This document shows, one piece after another, positions 41,445-41,821 of a stretch of DNA of 41,821 nt. Position numbers and translations under genes: made by a program. How positions within the stretch are numbered: the first letter of the stretch is position 1; every line of letters begins with the position of its first letter. The DNA is from Clostridia bacterium (GTDB lineage Bacteria; Bacillota; Clostridia; Monoglobales; Monoglobaceae), in contig JAFSDN010000023.1 in the NCBI GenBank assembly GCA_017436245.1, forward strand, positions 1 to 41,821, given 5' to 3'. The notes under the pieces were generated by a model that had not been told where the DNA came from, did no database searches, and saw nothing but the letters and a program-made list of their open reading frames with translations.

Positions 41445-41618
41445 TCATTTTTTAATTATGCAGCAAACACCTGATGCAACAAGAACAAGCCCCAGCAAAG
41501 TGATTAAAAGATACCTGGGAATCACGTATGCCAAAAACAAGCCTGACCCCAGAGCAATCAAAAAATATCCCGGAACATTGGTGCGGTTACGGCAGCAACA
41601 TTTCCGTTTTCCAAACAT
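41445..41618 (-). CDS. Small membrane protein (57 aa) upstream of spoVM
   Basis: The start at 41618 (MFGKRKCCCRNRTNVPGYFL) follows AAAGGAG. Three consecutive cysteines sit in a basic N-terminus, followed by two closely spaced hydrophobic helices (LIALGSGLFLAYVIP and LLITLLGLVLVASGVCCI). A GTG three codons earlier overlaps the ribosome binding site and is less likely. It is 14 bp upstream of spoVM, so a sporulation or envelope link is possible. No named family recognised. Confidence 0.65.
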   Translation of the reverse strand: MFGKRKCCCRNRTNVPGYFLIALGSGLFLAYVIPRYLLITLLGLVLVASGVCCIIKK

Positions 41619-41683
41619 TTTGACCACTCTCCTTTTGTTTTCAGTATATTCCGTAATATTTATTTTGTTACTTTGCTATATAT

Positions 41684-41703
41684 AAAAAAGCGCCTTTGGC
41701 GCT
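41684..41703 (-). terminator. Terminator for a minus-strand gene to the right
   Basis: On the minus strand AGCGCC-AAA-GGCGCT is followed by TTTTTTATATATA. It separates the 57-aa gene from whatever lies upstream. Confidence 0.75.
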
Positions 41704-41739
41704 CGCCTGCGGCGGGCAGAAAAGGATACAGCTTTTTTC

Positions 41740-41782
41740 GTCCATGTGCGTTTCTGCCAACGGCAGAAAATTTCGCACGGAC
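41740..41782. repeat. Nested intergenic palindrome
   Basis: GTCC/GGAC, GTGCG/CGCAC and TTTCTGCC/GGCAGAAA pair in register around a 3-nt loop, giving 17 paired positions with two small interruptions. It resembles a palindromic interspersed repeat unit. No coding function. Confidence 0.6.
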
Positions 41783-41821
41783 AATTGAATTTATGTTTTT
41801 GTTTTATGGAAAATACACCAC

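Overview
The window looks like the chromosome of a low-GC, spore-forming Clostridia member (Bacillota, probably an anaerobe from a gut-type habitat). The evidence is the AT-rich sequence with strong GGAGG-type ribosome binding sites, spore genes (a small acid-soluble spore protein fragment, spoVM, a LysM-GH18 spore lysin), a B12-dependent MetH with a detached activation domain, an A-type flavoprotein, and uronate and sugar catabolism. No rRNA, tRNA or CRISPR array was recognised.

Layout. 1-1740: the right end of an integrated conjugative or plasmid-like element (RepA_N-type initiator plus a helix-turn-helix-like protein), ending exactly inside a small acid-soluble spore protein (SASP) gene of which only the last 49 codons remain. 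2.0-2.7 kb: a PRC-barrel protein and a 53-aa membrane peptide. 2.8-7.8 kb: galacturonate operon uxaB-uxaA-uxaC with a divergent AraC regulator. 7.9-10.8 kb: a sodium-dependent amino-acid transporter and a secreted peptidase-like protein. 11-13.2 kb: sugar operon rhaM-type mutarotase / SDR / aldo-keto reductase. 13.3-15.9 kb: ClC channel and Kef-type antiporter. 16.2 kb: D-lyxose isomerase under a LacI-type operator. 17.0-18.9 kb: a large serine recombinase with a divergent 71-aa protein. 18.9-19.7 kb: the N-terminal half of a LysM-GH18 spore lysin. 19.9-26.2 kb: aldose epimerase, a miniature inverted-repeat element, pncC-thiI-nifS, a DivIVA-like coiled coil, two small membrane proteins and an S24-type repressor. 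26.2-34.7 kb: a complete histidine operon headed by a TrpR-like repressor. 34.8-40.7 kb: GNAT enzyme, metH, its activation domain, metF and a flavodiiron protein. 40.8-41.3 kb: the C-terminal half of the same spore lysin. Then spoVM and a small membrane protein.

The most unusual feature is the lysin. Its two halves break at the same codon position, lie in the same orientation 22.4 kb apart, and are in the wrong order for a simple insertion: the his/met/thi block lies between them and the recombinase lies outside. Joining the inner ends restores the lysin. Joining the outer ends (recombinase side to spoVM side) restores a strong imperfect palindrome around the shared GTGTA core, as expected for the attP site of a large serine recombinase. 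Topologically, the 22.4 kb housekeeping block sits in the chromosome like an integrated circle whose attB was the lysin gene. A real rearrangement, a repeat-mediated secondary exchange at the miniature element near 20.8 kb, and an assembly join at that repeat are all possible. Together with the truncated SASP gene, two sporulation genes in this window are broken at mobile-element junctions.
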